Part shown: piece by piece, positions 45,126 through 53,242 of the stretch | Position numbering within the stretch: the stretch's first letter is position 1 | How the letters are laid out: each line of letters begins with the position of its first letter | Assembly: GCF_029960785.1 (NCBI RefSeq) | Contig: NZ_JASBQE010000086.1 | Coordinates: forward strand, 1-53,270 | From: Polyangium sp. 15x6 | GTDB taxonomy: Bacteria; Myxococcota_A; Polyangia; Polyangiales; Polyangiaceae | DNA length: 53,270 nucleotides | Reading direction: 5' to 3' | Program-made: the position numbers and the translations under genes | Notes under the pieces: generated by a model | Seen by the model: the letters and a program-made list of their open reading frames with translations, nothing else | Databases searched by the model: none | Told to the model about the DNA's origin: nothing

Positions 45126-46468
45126 ACGCCGAGCGGCCGCGGCTGCCGTTCGACCGCGGGATTCTTCTCCTCACGCTCCTCGCAGGCCTGCCCGCGGTCA
45201 TCCTCGCGCTCGTGCTGCTCTGGCGGAGCGACGCGGGCGCGGCCGCGAAGTGGACGCTGACGACGCTCGTCGTGCTCACGTGGGCGGGCGTCGCCTCCGA
45301 GGTGCAGGCGCGCGTGGTGCGGCCGCTCCAGACGCTGGCGAACGTGCTCGAAGCGCTGCGCGCGGGCGACACGTCGATGCGCGCGCGGGGCGCTCGGCGA
45401 GGGGATCCGCTGGGCGAGGTGATGCTGGAGGCGAACGCGCTCGGCGATGCAGTGCGCGAAAAGACGCTCGGGGCGCTGGAAGCGAGCGCGCTGCTCCGCA
45501 CGGTGATGGAGCAGATCGACGTGGCGATCTTCGCGTTCGACGAGGGCGAGACGCTGCGGCTCGTGAACCCGGCGGGCGAGCGCCTGCTCGGCCTGCCTAG
45601 CCCGCGCTTGCTCGGCCGGCGCGCGGCGTCGCTCGGGGTCTCGGCTTGGCTCACGGCGTCCGCGCCTTGCCGCCTCGACGACGTCCTGCCGGGCAGCGGC
45701 GGCCCGTTCGAGCTCCGGCGCACGACGTTCCGGCAAGGCGGGCTGCCGCATCACCTGGTCGTGCTCACGGATCTGCGGCGCGCGCTGCGCGAGGAGGAGC
45801 GGCAGGCGTTCCAGCGGCTCATCCGCGTGATCAGCCACGAGATCAACAACTCGCTCGCGCCGATCCAGTCGATCGCCGAGGGGCAACGCAAGTTGCTCTC
45901 GCTGGATCCGCGGCCCGACGACTGGGAGGACGACGTGCGCGACGGTCTCGCCGTGATCGCGCGCCGCTCCGAGGCGCTCGGTCGGTTCATGTCGGCCTAC
46001 GCGCGTCTCGCCCGCTTGCCGGCGCCGTCGATCGGTCCAGTCGCGGTCGGAGCGTGGGTGACGCGCGTGGCGGCGCTGGAGAATCGGCTGCCGGTGCACG
46101 TGGACGAGGGTCCGGAGGTCGTCGCGCCGGGTGATGGAGATCAGCTCGATCAGCTTCTCATCAACCTGGTGCGGAACGCGGTCGACGCAGCGCTGGAGAC
46201 GGGCGGAGGGGTGCGCGTGTCATGGCGAACGGCCGGTGCGCGCGTGGAGGTGGTCGTGGAGGACGAGGGGCCAGGGTTGCCGCAAACGGAGAACCTGTTC
46301 GTGCCGTTTTTCACGACGAAACCGCAAGGATCGGGCATCGGGCTGCTCTTGAGCCGGCAGATCGCCGAGGCGCACGGGGGGCTGCTCCGGCTGGAAAACC
46401 GGCCCAATGCGAAGGGGTGTGTCGCCATTTTGGTGCTGCCGCTCGGCGAGGAGCGAACGGCGCGCTAG
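45122..46468 (+). CDS. NtrY-like membrane sensor histidine kinase
   Basis: 448 residues. Two transmembrane helices (about 13-34 and 43-60) with almost no periplasmic loop suggest sensing within the membrane. HAMP (about 60-115), a PAS-like domain (about 122-220), the H box ISHEINNSLAPI with H239, and HATPase (NLVRNAVDA, EDEGPGL, GSGIGLLLSR) follow. It pairs with the overlapping NtrC-type regulator. Intramembrane-sensing kinases of this form often respond to cell-envelope-active compounds, which would suit an ABC efflux operon; this is inference. Confidence 0.92.
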   Translation: MNAERPRLPFDRGILLLTLLAGLPAVILALVLLWRSDAGAAAKWTLTTLVVLTWAGVASEVQARVVRPLQTLANVLEALRAGDTSMRARGARRGDPLGEVMLEANALGDAVREKTLGALEASALLRTVMEQIDVAIFAFDEGETLRLVNPAGERLLGLPSPRLLGRRAASLGVSAWLTASAPCRLDDVLPGSGGPFELRRTTFRQGGLPHHLVVLTDLRRALREEERQAFQRLIRVISHEINNSLAPIQSIAEGQRKLLSLDPRPDDWEDDVRDGLAVIARRSEALGRFMSAYARLARLPAPSIGPVAVGAWVTRVAALENRLPVHVDEGPEVVAPGDGDQLDQLLINLVRNAVDAALETGGGVRVSWRTAGARVEVVVEDEGPGLPQTENLFVPFFTTKPQGSGIGLLLSRQIAEAHGGLLRLENRPNAKGCVAILVLPLGEERTAR

Positions 46469-46477
46469 AGAGCGCGC

Positions 46478-47512
46478 ATGCTCTTCCCAAAAATCCGTTC
46501 TCCTTGGCTTCTCCTGTCCACGCTGTTGCTCGCATGCGCCGGGAACGACCCCGAGACGCCCGCCCCGCCGCCTCCGCCTCCGCCGCCGCCGGAGCTCGAC
46601 GCACGGATCGCCGACTGTCTGCGCATCAACGCATGCGAGGCGGAGGGAGGTCAGCCGATCGGCATGCAGGTATGCCTCGGCCACGTCCTCGACGAGCGCT
46701 GGACCTGGGCGGCCACCGGTCAGCTGAGCTTCGAGATCGCGAGCCTCGATTGCAAGCTCGCCGCGAAGGACTGCGCCGGCGTCCGCGCCTGCACGCCGCC
46801 CAAGGACACGTTCGCCGCCGCATGCGCGGCGCACCCCGCCGACGATCTCTGCGAGGGCGAGACCTGGGTGCTCTGCAATCCCGACGGCGTGCCGACGGGC
46901 GCGATGGACTGCGCGGCCGCGGGGCTGTCCTGCAACAAGAACATCTGGGCCGGCTGCGGGGCCGAGACCTGCACGTTCGGCACGACGGAGACGACCTGCG
47001 CGGCCGATGATCCCGACGTGCTCGTCCAATGCACCGCCGCAGGCATTCTCAAGCGGATCGATTGCCGCACGCAGTACAACATGGTGCACATCAACGGGCA
47101 GGATGAGGAGAAGAGGGTCACGATCGCCGGCGAGACCTGCGGCTTCGATCCCCAACGCAACGACATGGGCTGTATCGGCAAGGGCGAGGCATGCAGCTTC
47201 TTCTCGCAAGAATGCAAAGGCGACGTGCTGGAGACCTGCGCAGGCGGGAAGATCGGTCGGCGCGACTGCGCCGCGCTGTCGCCGGAGGGCCAAAGCTGCG
47301 GCTTCGTGCAGAGCGGAGCCTTCGCCGGAGGCGCGGCGTGCGGATTCGTCGAGCCAACGTGCGATCTCGGTGCCGCGGAGGCATGCGAGGGGAGCACGGT
47401 GTCGTTCTGCAACCTGGGGACACCCGCGAAGGTCGATTGCGAGGCGCAGGGCTTCAGCGGTTGCGAGACGGCCATGCTCGGAGGCAGGACCGTCGCGTAT
47501 TGCGTGCCCTGA
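46478..47512 (+). CDS. Cys-rich lipoprotein
   Basis: 344 residues. The lipoprotein signal ends LLLAC (C20), followed by a short acidic segment and a run of about 10 prolines. The rest has more than 25 cysteines arranged in repeated units of the form C-x(5-9)-C-x(1-2)-G with C-x-x-x-G-L-x-C pairs (for example ETCAGGKIGRRDCAALS), a pattern common in secreted myxobacterial proteins. It starts 10 bases after the histidine-kinase stop, so it may be the last gene of the efflux/two-component operon, possibly a surface component of the same response. Binding partner unknown. Confidence 0.75.
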   Translation: MLFPKIRSPWLLLSTLLLACAGNDPETPAPPPPPPPPPELDARIADCLRINACEAEGGQPIGMQVCLGHVLDERWTWAATGQLSFEIASLDCKLAAKDCAGVRACTPPKDTFAAACAAHPADDLCEGETWVLCNPDGVPTGAMDCAAAGLSCNKNIWAGCGAETCTFGTTETTCAADDPDVLVQCTAAGILKRIDCRTQYNMVHINGQDEEKRVTIAGETCGFDPQRNDMGCIGKGEACSFFSQECKGDVLETCAGGKIGRRDCAALSPEGQSCGFVQSGAFAGGAACGFVEPTCDLGAAEACEGSTVSFCNLGTPAKVDCEAQGFSGCETAMLGGRTVAYCVP

Positions 47513-47515
47513 GAC

Positions 47516-47867
47516 GGAGCGGGGCGTCGCCCCGCACCCCAGCAGGGGGCTGTCCGCCCCCTGCACCCCGGACCAGGCACGGCCTGGACCGAAGGCCGAG
47601 AAACCGCGCGATGCGCGGTTTCTCGGACGGGCCCGAGGCAAGACCCTCCACCACCTCGCCCGCTGAGACAGCAGCGCTGCCCTACCCTCGATCCGACACG
47701 TCCGTGCTGCGGTTTCGACTGGCAAGCCTGTCGCTGGTCTTGCCACGGCCTGTTCGATGAACTGCGCATCGCGCAGTTCATCGACCCCGGGTCCAGCGCT
47801 TGCGCTGGTCCGGGTGCAGGGGCGGATAGCCCCTGCTCGGGTCCGGGGTGAAACCCCGGCGCGACGC
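47516..47867 (+). repeat. Interspersed hairpin repeat, copy 5
   Basis: The longest copy (about 350 bp) and the most diverged. The left arm has GAAACCGCGCGATGCGCGGTTTC where others have an ACTGCGC stem, and the right arm ends CCGGGGTGAAACCCCGG where others have GGGGC..GCCCC, both with matched changes on each side of the stem. The core is longer and less similar. It lies in the convergent gap between the Cys-rich lipoprotein (four bases away) and the second kinase (10 bases away). Confidence 0.85.
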
Positions 47868-47877
47868 TGTGCCCTGT

Positions 47878-49569
47878 CTAAGGCGTCGCCCGTGCTTCGA
47901 CCGCCGCGGACGCGCTCGTGGCGGGCGCCTCGGGCTCTGCGGGCGCGGGCATGCCGCCGGCTGCCGGGCGCATGTCTGCGCCACGCACTGCGCCTTCGGC
48001 GATGTTTTTTTCGCCCCCCGTGGTGAAGGCCATGACGAGCGCGACGATGATGAACACGGCCGTCGTTGCGCTCGCGGCGAACGCCACCGATTTCGCGCCG
48101 CGAGGCGCGGGCGGAGCTGGTGCGTAATCCCAGGGGGCCATGCTGTTGCCGATGGGCTCGCCGGCGCTCGGCACGGGGACGCACGGGAGGGACGTGCGCA
48201 CGGACGGAGGCGGGAGCGCGGGGAAGCTTGGCAGCCGCGGCGGGGCGAGCGCGGTTGCTTCGTCGATGCTCTCATCGGGTTCGAGGAGGGCCGACGTCGG
48301 CTTCGTGTCGGGCTCGACGGCGGGCGTCGTGGGTTGCAGCGCCTGGGGGGGCCCTCCGAGTCCCATTTCCCGGGCCTTGCGCAGATCGGTGCTCCCCATC
48401 GGGACGGTTCCGCTGCCCATGCAGGAGAACTCGGGATCCCGGAGCATTTCGCAGGGAGGTTCCGCTGGCGCGGCAGGAAGGGCTTTCGGTTCGATGGCTT
48501 CCGCGCGCTTCAGGAACGGATCCGACTGGGTGCGGCGCCCCTTGGCCCGCGCGGCGCGGCGGCCCGAATCCTTGCCGATGCAACCGAGCAGAATGGCATC
48601 GATGTTCTTGGGAATCGGGCGCGAGCTGTTCGAGACCCGGGACGAGCGCGGGTCGTCGGTGAGCGAGACGCGCTCGTCCTCGTCCCAGCCTTCGCGGCGC
48701 TCGCTGTAGGGCGAGAGCGCGGCTTTGAGGTCGACGGCGCGCGGGAAGCGCGAGTCGACGTCCTTGCAGAGGCAGCGCATGATGACGGCCTCGAGCCCGG
48801 ACGGGATTCTGGCGTGAATCGACGAGGGGAGCGGCGCCGTCTCGCTGCCGAGCACGGCCATGCAGATCTCGGGCGTCGTGGCGCGCTGGAACGGCGCGCG
48901 GCCCGTGAGCAGCTTGTACAGAATCGCGCCGAGGGCCCAGATGTCGGCCCGCGCGTCGACCTCCCGCGCCGCGCGCATCTGCTCGGGCGCCATGTACAGC
49001 GGCGAGCCCATGATGTCGCCGTTGCTCGTCATCTCCGATTCGCCGTCCTCGGGTACGTGCTTCGAGACGCCGAAATCGAGCACCTTGATGCACGGCGAGC
49101 CATCCTCGCGGTGCGTGAGGAACAAGTTCGCAGGCTTGAGATCGCGGTGGACGATTCCGCGACCGTGGGCCTCGGCGAGCGCGTCGCAGGCCTGCATCAC
49201 GTAAAGGACGGCCTCGTGCACCGGCAGCGGCCCTCGTTTCTTGAGCAGCGCCGAGAGGTCGTCGCCATGGAGCAGCTCCATGACCATGAACGGCGTGCCC
49301 GAAGGCAGCCGGCCAATGTCGTACACCTGAGCGACGTGCTCGCTCCGGAGCTTCACGACGACGCGCGCCTCGCGGAAGAAGCGCTCGATGATCTGCGGAT
49401 GCGTGAGCTCCGACCGGACGAGCTTGATGGCCCGCTCGTCCCGGAGCTCGAGGTGCGTGGCAGCGACCACGACGCCCATGCCACCCATGCCGAGGAGACG
49501 CTCGACGCGATACTTCCCCGCGAGGATCTCGCCCACCACGACCGGGCTCCGCACTGCTTCGTTTTCCAT
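47878..49569 (-). CDS. Ser/Thr protein kinase
   Basis: 563 residues from the ATG at 49569; the frame extends upstream only through repeat copy 6, so that extension is rejected. The kinase domain (about 14-280) is intact: LLGMGGMGVVV, K49, HRDLKPAN (D143), DFG (165-167), APEQ. A long Pro/Ser/Thr-rich linker (about 300-490), one transmembrane helix (about 505-527, AFAASATTAVFIIVALVMAF) and a short Ala/Pro/Glu outside tail follow. No PASTA or other ligand domain is visible. The gene is bracketed by two direct copies of the interspersed repeat (copies 5 and 6). Confidence 0.9.
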   Translation of the reverse strand: MENEAVRSPVVVGEILAGKYRVERLLGMGGMGVVVAATHLELRDERAIKLVRSELTHPQIIERFFREARVVVKLRSEHVAQVYDIGRLPSGTPFMVMELLHGDDLSALLKKRGPLPVHEAVLYVMQACDALAEAHGRGIVHRDLKPANLFLTHREDGSPCIKVLDFGVSKHVPEDGESEMTSNGDIMGSPLYMAPEQMRAAREVDARADIWALGAILYKLLTGRAPFQRATTPEICMAVLGSETAPLPSSIHARIPSGLEAVIMRCLCKDVDSRFPRAVDLKAALSPYSERREGWDEDERVSLTDDPRSSRVSNSSRPIPKNIDAILLGCIGKDSGRRAARAKGRRTQSDPFLKRAEAIEPKALPAAPAEPPCEMLRDPEFSCMGSGTVPMGSTDLRKAREMGLGGPPQALQPTTPAVEPDTKPTSALLEPDESIDEATALAPPRLPSFPALPPPSVRTSLPCVPVPSAGEPIGNSMAPWDYAPAPPAPRGAKSVAFAASATTAVFIIVALVMAFTTGGEKNIAEGAVRGADMRPAAGGMPAPAEPEAPATSASAAVEARATP

Positions 49570-49620
49570 ATCGCGCCCTATGGCGCATGCTACGAAGGCC
49601 ACGGAGCGCGGGCCAACAAA

Positions 49621-49942
49621 CCTGGGGCCGCTGCGCCGGGGCTCTGCCCCGGACCCCGCGGGGGCTGTTCGCCCCTCGACCCGAACCAGGGCAAGCCCTG
49701 GACTCGAGGTGGAAGAACCGCGCGATGCGCGGTTCTTCCACAGGCCGATGGCAAGACCAGAGACAACGTTGCCCATAGAAAGGGCAGCGCGGCTGTCTTG
49801 GTTGGCAGGGGTCGTTCCTCGGCCTGTTCGATGAACTGCGCATCGCGCAGTTCATCGACCCCGGGTCCAGCCCCTGGCTGGTCCGGGTCCAGGGGCGGAT
49901 AGCCCCTGGTGGGGCCTGGGGCAACGCCCCAGCGCAGCGGCT
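49621..49942 (+). repeat. Interspersed hairpin repeat, copy 6
   Basis: Same orientation as copies 2, 3 and 5. It lies between the second kinase start (52 bases) and the rtcB stop (13 bases). The left-arm stem is ACCGCGCGATGCGCGGT, as in copy 1. The right-arm stem CCAGCCCCTGGCTGG differs from CCAGCGCTTGCGCTGG. The core carries GGCTGTCTTGGTTGGCAG as in copy 2. Confidence 0.87.
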
Positions 49943-49954
49943 CCCCGATGAAAC

Positions 49955-51514
49955 TCATCCCTTCACGGTCGCAATCGGCGAGAGCCGCACGACTCGACGT
50001 GCGACGCCGGCATCCTCGACGGATTGCACGACCGGTGTGATGGCCTTGTACGCGTATGGTGCCTCTTCCTTCATCCGGCGGTGATACTTCTCGAGGATGT
50101 CGCGCCGCCCGCGGAGGGATGGCGCGTCTGGATCGATCGGGGTCACCACGTCGAGCTTCCCGGTCGATTCTCGGTACACGTCGTCGCTCACGTGGCTCGC
50201 CTGCCCGCGCGTCAGGCTCCGGCCTGCGCCGTGACAGGCGCTCGCGAGCAGCGCTTCGTTGCCGAGCCCCGCGAGTACCCAGCTCGCGTCGCCCATCGAG
50301 CCCGGGATGATCACTGGATGCCCGGTGTACTGGAATGGGCTCTGGAACGGATCCGGCCCGGGTGCGGGCGTCGCGCCTTTCCGATGGAGAAAGCGCCCTG
50401 CCTTGCCCTCCGGCTCCCAGATGAGGTTGTGCGGCGCATCGTAGACCAGCCGCGTCTCCACCGTTCGACCGAGGACCTCGCTCATCGCGCGTGCTGCCAT
50501 CAGCACGAGGAAGAGACGGTTTCCAAAGGCGAAGTTCGCCGCGTTGCGCATCGCGGACAGGTATGCGGCCGCCTCCGCGGCGAGCGGCCCCCGCGTCGGC
50601 ATCACGTAAAAGCCGTGCGCCGGGTGGGGCAGACCTTTCGGGTAGAGCTCGTGCGCGCGGGCCATGAAATGACCGCCCACCACGTGACCGAGTCCGACGG
50701 AGCCCGAGTGCGCCATGATGGTCACGGCCCCGCGGGCGAGGCCGAACTCGTGCGCCGCGTGGCCGTCCACGATCTCGTCCACGCGCTGCAGCTCCACGAA
50801 ATGGTTCCCGCCGCCGACGGATCCGATCTGGATGTCCCGGCCGTCTCTGGCGCCCGAGGCGCGGATGAAGCTCGCGAATGCGAACGTGTCGTCGGTGGGC
50901 AGCGCGCCGTTGAAATGGACCCGCTCGAGATCGTGGAGCTCCCGCGCGGGGTCGTAATGGCGCCAGATTCCGGTACCCTGGTTATCGGCCGCGGTCTCGG
51001 CGAGCCCCCAGAGCCCGTCCCGGAGCAGCGCCTCGCGCTGGCGGGGGGACATGGGGATGTTTCGTTGGCCCTGAAAGAAGATGGCCCGCAGGCGCTTCTT
51101 CAAGGCGGCCATGTGCGGCGCGAGCTCGTCGTGGGTCACGTCCGTGACGGCGAGGCGCATGCCGCAGCAGACGTCGTTGCCCACGGCGCGCGGGACGACG
51201 AATCCACGCGCGTCGGCCACGGTGCCTACGGGGATGCCGGATCCTTTGTGGAAATCCGGCGTGAGCACCACGGCCGCGAGATGGCCCGGCCCCTCGCCCC
51301 AGAACGGCGCGATGCGGCCTTTGCGCTCCTCTTCCCAGATGGAGAGGAGCGTGTCTTGAATCGAAACGAATTCGAGGAGCTCAGCGATGCCCTCTGCCTC
51401 GACGGAGACATCGGGCCGCGCGATGAGCGTGATGGGAACACCAAAACGACTTTCGATGCGGGCGAGCGCGCTGTCTTGTCGGCGCACGACCGCATCCAGA
51501 CGAAGATTGCCCAT
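49955..51514 (-). CDS. rtcB: RtcB-type RNA ligase
   Basis: 519 residues from the ATG at 51514. It is a Mn2+/GTP-dependent ligase that joins 2',3'-cyclic-phosphate or 3'-phosphate RNA ends to 5'-OH ends. The metal and guanylate-binding residues are present: GNDVCCGMR (Asp and Cys), GGGNHFVE, MAHSGSVGLGH, and ACHGAGR with the catalytic His region. It is longer than the short bacterial forms (about 400-480). No rtcA, rtcR or archease gene is adjacent. It is divergent from the small gene and rRNA operon to the right; a role in tRNA or rRNA repair is inferred. Confidence 0.9.
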   Translation of the reverse strand: MGNLRLDAVVRRQDSALARIESRFGVPITLIARPDVSVEAEGIAELLEFVSIQDTLLSIWEEERKGRIAPFWGEGPGHLAAVVLTPDFHKGSGIPVGTVADARGFVVPRAVGNDVCCGMRLAVTDVTHDELAPHMAALKKRLRAIFFQGQRNIPMSPRQREALLRDGLWGLAETAADNQGTGIWRHYDPARELHDLERVHFNGALPTDDTFAFASFIRASGARDGRDIQIGSVGGGNHFVELQRVDEIVDGHAAHEFGLARGAVTIMAHSGSVGLGHVVGGHFMARAHELYPKGLPHPAHGFYVMPTRGPLAAEAAAYLSAMRNAANFAFGNRLFLVLMAARAMSEVLGRTVETRLVYDAPHNLIWEPEGKAGRFLHRKGATPAPGPDPFQSPFQYTGHPVIIPGSMGDASWVLAGLGNEALLASACHGAGRSLTRGQASHVSDDVYRESTGKLDVVTPIDPDAPSLRGRRDILEKYHRRMKEEAPYAYKAITPVVQSVEDAGVARRVVRLSPIATVKG

Positions 51515-51938
51515 GGCTGCTTTCCCAGGCGCGAGCACGTCCTGCCGTGCGAGCGCCCTGCGAACGAACGAACCCTATCGCGCAGGTCGTGCGTTGCCGC
51601 GACGTCGAGCCTGGGAGCGCATCCAATCCAGAGGACGCACGTCTCCTCACGCTCGCACGCCGACGATGCATCGCCGACCCGCGATCCTTTCCTCGGTTCG
51701 ACGCTTGGGACTGCAGGTCGCCTGACGGCGCCCTCCGCCCCAAACCCCGCTCGTTTGAACTCCGGAGCGCGCCCGAGGAAAGCGCACTTCGCAGCAGCCG
51801 CGCCCACGATACGCGAGCGATTCTCATTTGTCAAGGCAGAGCTCGCGCGCATTCCACTGCCGGCATATCGAATGCACGGCGCCCACGGGCACAAGATGCG
51901 CAAGCCGGGTGCAACCCGTGTGCACGGTGGAGGACGAG
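51515..51938. other. Intergenic region, nothing recognised
   Basis: This gap of about 424 bases lies between divergent rtcB and the small protein gene and must hold their promoters. No RNA gene, palindrome or convincing -35/-10 pair was recognised. Confidence 0.4.
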
Positions 51939-52277
51939 ATGGTGCGCGACGATGAAACGAACAACCCTCTCACGCAGGGGAAAGGCCGTACGGACGAGGT
52001 CGATCAATCGAAGGGAATCTACCCGTTCGGCAGCCCGCACCCGCCCGACGCGGAGATGCGCCCGCCAGGTTCGCTCGGCGGTGGCTCGTACGACGAATCT
52101 GGCCGAGGTGGCGTGTCCTTCGCGCCGGAGCGATCGACCTCGGGTGCCGGCGAAGTCGGCGCGTCGAGCGCACAGCAGAGCGTGGAGCAGGGGCTGTCGG
52201 AGGAGGCCGACCGTGCCCCCGAGCCGCAGGAGCCGAAGGGCGCGCTCCCGCCGCACGACGAGCGGAAGCCTCGCTGA
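51939..52277 (+). CDS. Small hydrophilic, disordered protein
   Basis: 112 residues from the ATG at 51939, with GGAGG five bases upstream. The sequence is rich in Gly, Glu, Pro, Ser and Asp and lacks hydrophobic segments (MVRDDETNNPLTQGKGRTD at the start; GSLGGGSYDESGRGGVSF in the middle; PPHDERKPR at the end). It resembles small conserved stress-type proteins with a GSxGGGxYxESGRG core, but no named family can be assigned. Composition and codon use match real genes here, and the AGGAG supports translation. It precedes the rRNA promoters. Confidence 0.65.
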   Translation: MVRDDETNNPLTQGKGRTDEVDQSKGIYPFGSPHPPDAEMRPPGSLGGGSYDESGRGGVSFAPERSTSGAGEVGASSAQQSVEQGLSEEADRAPEPQEPKGALPPHDERKPR

Positions 52278-52303
52278 GCGGGCCGCCTCTCCGCTCGAGG
52301 TCC

Positions 52304-52342
52304 TCCTCTCTCCTCTCTCTCCTCTCTCTCCTCTCTCTCCTC
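52304..52342 (+). repeat. CTCTCCTCT pyrimidine tract
   Basis: About 39 bases of a nearly perfect (CTCTCCTCT)n tract sit between the small protein's stop and the first rRNA promoter. It could act as a simple-sequence or triplex-forming stretch upstream of the rRNA operon; no motif supports a specific function. Confidence 0.7.
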
Positions 52343-52425
52343 ATCGTTGTTGCGTTGTTGCGTTGACAGCCGGAGGAGCGTCGTCAGCCTCCCTGCCCTC
52401 GATCGAGATCGGGAGCGTCGGTCGG

Positions 52426-52453
52426 TTGACGCCCGGGCGGTGGTGGTTAGGAT
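52426..52453 (+). promoter_or_regulatory. rRNA promoter P1
   Basis: TTGACG (52426-52431), 16-base spacer, TAGGAT (52448-52453). It is the first of four tandem promoter modules. A hairpin GGCGCC-GCGA-GGTGCC follows at 52476-52491. Confidence 0.65.
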
Positions 52454-52556
52454 GACTCTTTGCTGGGAGACAGAGGGCGCCGCGAGGTGCCGTCCTCGGC
52501 AGGTCCGCGGAAGAAGGGGGCGGAGAATATTTTCGTCCTTCGCGGATCATTGTCCG

Positions 52557-52585
52557 TTGACAACACGACCGAGGCCGTTTAGATA
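52557..52585 (+). promoter_or_regulatory. rRNA promoter P2
   Basis: TTGACA (52557-52562), then TTTAGATA with its -10 at spacer 16 or 17. It lies 131 bp after P1. A GAGAATATTTTC A/T-rich stretch precedes it. A hairpin GGCGCC-GCAA-GGTGCC follows at 52610-52625. Confidence 0.75.
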
Positions 52586-52690
52586 CGCCCCCCTCGCCGC
52601 GAGACAGAGGGCGCCGCAAGGTGCCGTCCTCGGTGAGGATCCAGGGTCCAGAGAATGTGAAAGTGTTCTCGGACCTCGGATAAAAAGATG

Positions 52691-52719
52691 TTGACAAGGT
52701 GAATGAGGCGGTTTAAAAG
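52691..52719 (+). promoter_or_regulatory. rRNA promoter P3
   Basis: TTGACA (52691-52696) with TTTAAAAG 16-17 bases on. It lies 134 bp after P2. An A-rich upstream stretch (GAGAATGTGAAAGTG) may be an UP element or regulator site. The hairpin GGCACC-GCAA-GGTGCC follows at 52744-52759. Confidence 0.8.
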
Positions 52720-52825
52720 GCCGCCCCTCGCTGAGGGACGCAGGGCACCGCAAGGTGCCGTCCTCGGTGAGGACCCAGGCTCCGGAGAATGTGAAAATGT
52801 TCTCGGACCTCGGATGAAAAGATGT

Positions 52826-52854
52826 TGACAAGGCGAATGAGGCGGTTTAAAAGG
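52826..52854 (+). promoter_or_regulatory. rRNA promoter P4
   Basis: TTGACA (52826-52831) with TTTAAAAG 16-17 bases on, nearly identical to P3 and 135 bp after it. It is the promoter closest to the 16S gene; its transcript would start near 52861. The hairpin GGCGCC-GCAA-GGTGCC follows at 52878-52893. Confidence 0.8.
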
Positions 52855-52861
52855 CCGCCCC

Positions 52862-53242
52862 TCGCTGAGGGACGCAGGGCGCCGCAAGGTGCCGTCCTCA
52901 GCGGGTCCCCGAGCCTGAAGGATCTCGAAAGAGATTGCTGACGAGTTCGTGGGTGCCGCGCGGTGCTCCGTATAGAAATATGCAGAGTCCGTGAGACGAT
53001 TGCTGAGATTGCTGGCGACGGCGGGCCTTCGGGCGCGACGTTTGTTCGAGCAAACGAGGTGAGCTTTGCGAAGCGCCTCGGCTCGGTCCTTGAAAACTGG
53101 ATTGTACGCAACACGCAATAACGTGTGGTGACGTGGCCCTCGCCTTCGACCTGCGCAAGCACGGTCGAGGCAACACGTCATGCCAATGAGGCATGAGCCG
53201 TCACCCGGTCTTTAGCCGGACCGAGGTGACCTCCAGCAAGTT
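52862..53242 (+). other. rRNA leader with boxA-like site and processing hairpins
   Basis: This is the transcribed leader between P4 and the 16S gene. It contains a CGTTTG/CAAACG hairpin (53039-53056), a boxA-like GGTCCTTGAAAACTGG (53085-53100) of the kind that loads antitermination factors, a CATGCC/GGCATG hairpin (53179-53195), and a longer stem GTCACC-CGGTC with GACCG-A-GGTGAC (53200-53230) just before the 16S start, suitable as part of the pre-16S processing stalk. Apparent reading frames here are spurious. Confidence 0.7.

Noticed and set aside
49590-49958. Short frames inside repeat copies, some sharing peptide strings between copies
   Set aside because: Shared peptides reflect shared DNA hairpins. 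Frames run in all phases and are broken in other copies, so there is no sign of a conserved protein.
51547-52455. 302-residue plus-strand frame overlapping the small protein at 51939
   Set aside because: It is Arg/Ser/Ala-rich without motifs and out of phase with the frame that has a good ribosome-binding site and consistent composition.
52341-53194. Several overlapping minus-strand frames in the rRNA leader with repeated peptides
   Set aside because: They are produced by the repeated promoter modules; no ribosome-binding site, and the DNA reads clearly as tandem TTGACA promoters.
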